This document shows, piece after piece, positions 50,939 through 50,969 of a DNA stretch of 50,969 nt. The notes under the pieces were generated by a model. It worked only from the letters and a program-made list of their open reading frames with translations. It was not told the DNA's origin and searched no databases. Source of the DNA: Comamonadaceae bacterium CG12_big_fil_rev_8_21_14_0_65_59_15 (GTDB lineage: Bacteria > Pseudomonadota > Gammaproteobacteria > Burkholderiales > Burkholderiaceae_C). Location of the stretch: positions 1 to 50,969 of the forward strand of contig PCUV01000069.1 in assembly GCA_002786915.1 (NCBI GenBank), in the 5' to 3' direction. The first letter of the stretch is position 1; each line of letters begins with the position of its first letter. Position numbers and translations under genes: made by a program.

Positions 50939-50969
50939 AACAAAAAAATCTGTTTATCGTTGTCGTTGC
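50935..50969 (+). CDS. Start of a gene cut by the window edge (probably DsbA-like)
   Basis: ATG 50935 opens MKQKNLFIVVV and runs off the window. It overlaps the DsbB-like gene by 4 nt. A hydrophobic start after two Lys is consistent with a signal anchor. The identity as a secreted thioredoxin/DsbA partner is inferred only from the neighbour. Confidence 0.45.
   Translation, partial: MKQKNLFIVVV

Overview
The window looks like a chromosome segment of a betaproteobacterium in the order Burkholderiales, most like Comamonadaceae (Rhodoferax or Polaromonas type). The reasons are GC-rich coding sequence, an ssb gene next to a multidrug-type MFS gene, dispersed intergenic repeats of the form GATAGC...GCTAGAGCCT, and the protein families present. 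This placement is inference from gene content. No rRNA gene, tRNA gene, CRISPR array or replication origin was recognised.

1-2.4 kb is a scrapyard of toxin-antitoxin genes. It holds a DUF4160 remnant with an intact DUF2442 partner, an antitoxin with an internally deleted ParE/RelE toxin, a BrnT-type toxin with a non-BrnA partner, and a further antitoxin whose toxin is cut and continued by a fragment of DUF2442. 2.4-9.3 kb is a sulfide/persulfide block: an operon on the minus strand (adaptor, RND pump, sulfide:quinone oxidoreductase, DUF2892 protein, CsoR-family repressor) starting at a promoter whose -10 box lies in a CsoR/CstR-like palindrome, and a divergent Cys-rich ArsR/BigR-like repressor.

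9.4-19.5 kb is a periplasmic respiratory or detoxification block. It encodes an octaheme tetrathionate-reductase-family cytochrome, a b-type cytochrome, a large outer-membrane barrel, a small ExtJ-like protein, two rhodanese-type proteins, a phosphodiesterase, a DsrE-like protein, then a second unit with a one-cysteine thioredoxin-like protein, a CcdA-like protein, a helical periplasmic protein and an AhpD-like protein. FNR-type boxes precede both units, each about 41.5 bp upstream of the start point predicted from a -10-like hexamer. The content recalls the Geobacter ext genes linked to selenite/tellurite reduction, but with an octaheme tetrathionate-reductase-type enzyme in front.

19.5-29.8 kb holds an OmpR-type two-component system, a small secreted protein, and an ABC exporter/LolA-like/outer-membrane-barrel operon. 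The barrel gene has a second, deleted copy 2.5 kb downstream. Between the copies lie an AAA ATPase gene with phased TAGAAC repeats at its start and the frameshifted 3' end of a DNA methyltransferase gene. 29.8-31.6 kb carries ssb and an MFS transporter.

31.7-51 kb is a copper island. A decapitated CusS kinase abuts an insertion sequence whose transposase has a DruA-like (DUF4338) N-terminus and a possible -1 frameshift site. Then follow small secreted proteins and late cytochrome c maturation genes (ccmF, ccmH, ccmI, ccmG, ccdA) behind a CusR-like box. A long minus-strand operon encodes a small protein, a DUF2933 protein, a methyltransferase-like membrane protein, CopA, CusR, CusS, two uncharacterised proteins and a cytochrome c. 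Divergent from it are a multicopper oxidase, a second cytochrome c, a DsbB-like protein and the start of the next gene. Taken together the window encodes sulfide oxidation and efflux, anaerobic periplasmic electron transfer, and copper resistance coupled to cytochrome c and disulfide biogenesis.
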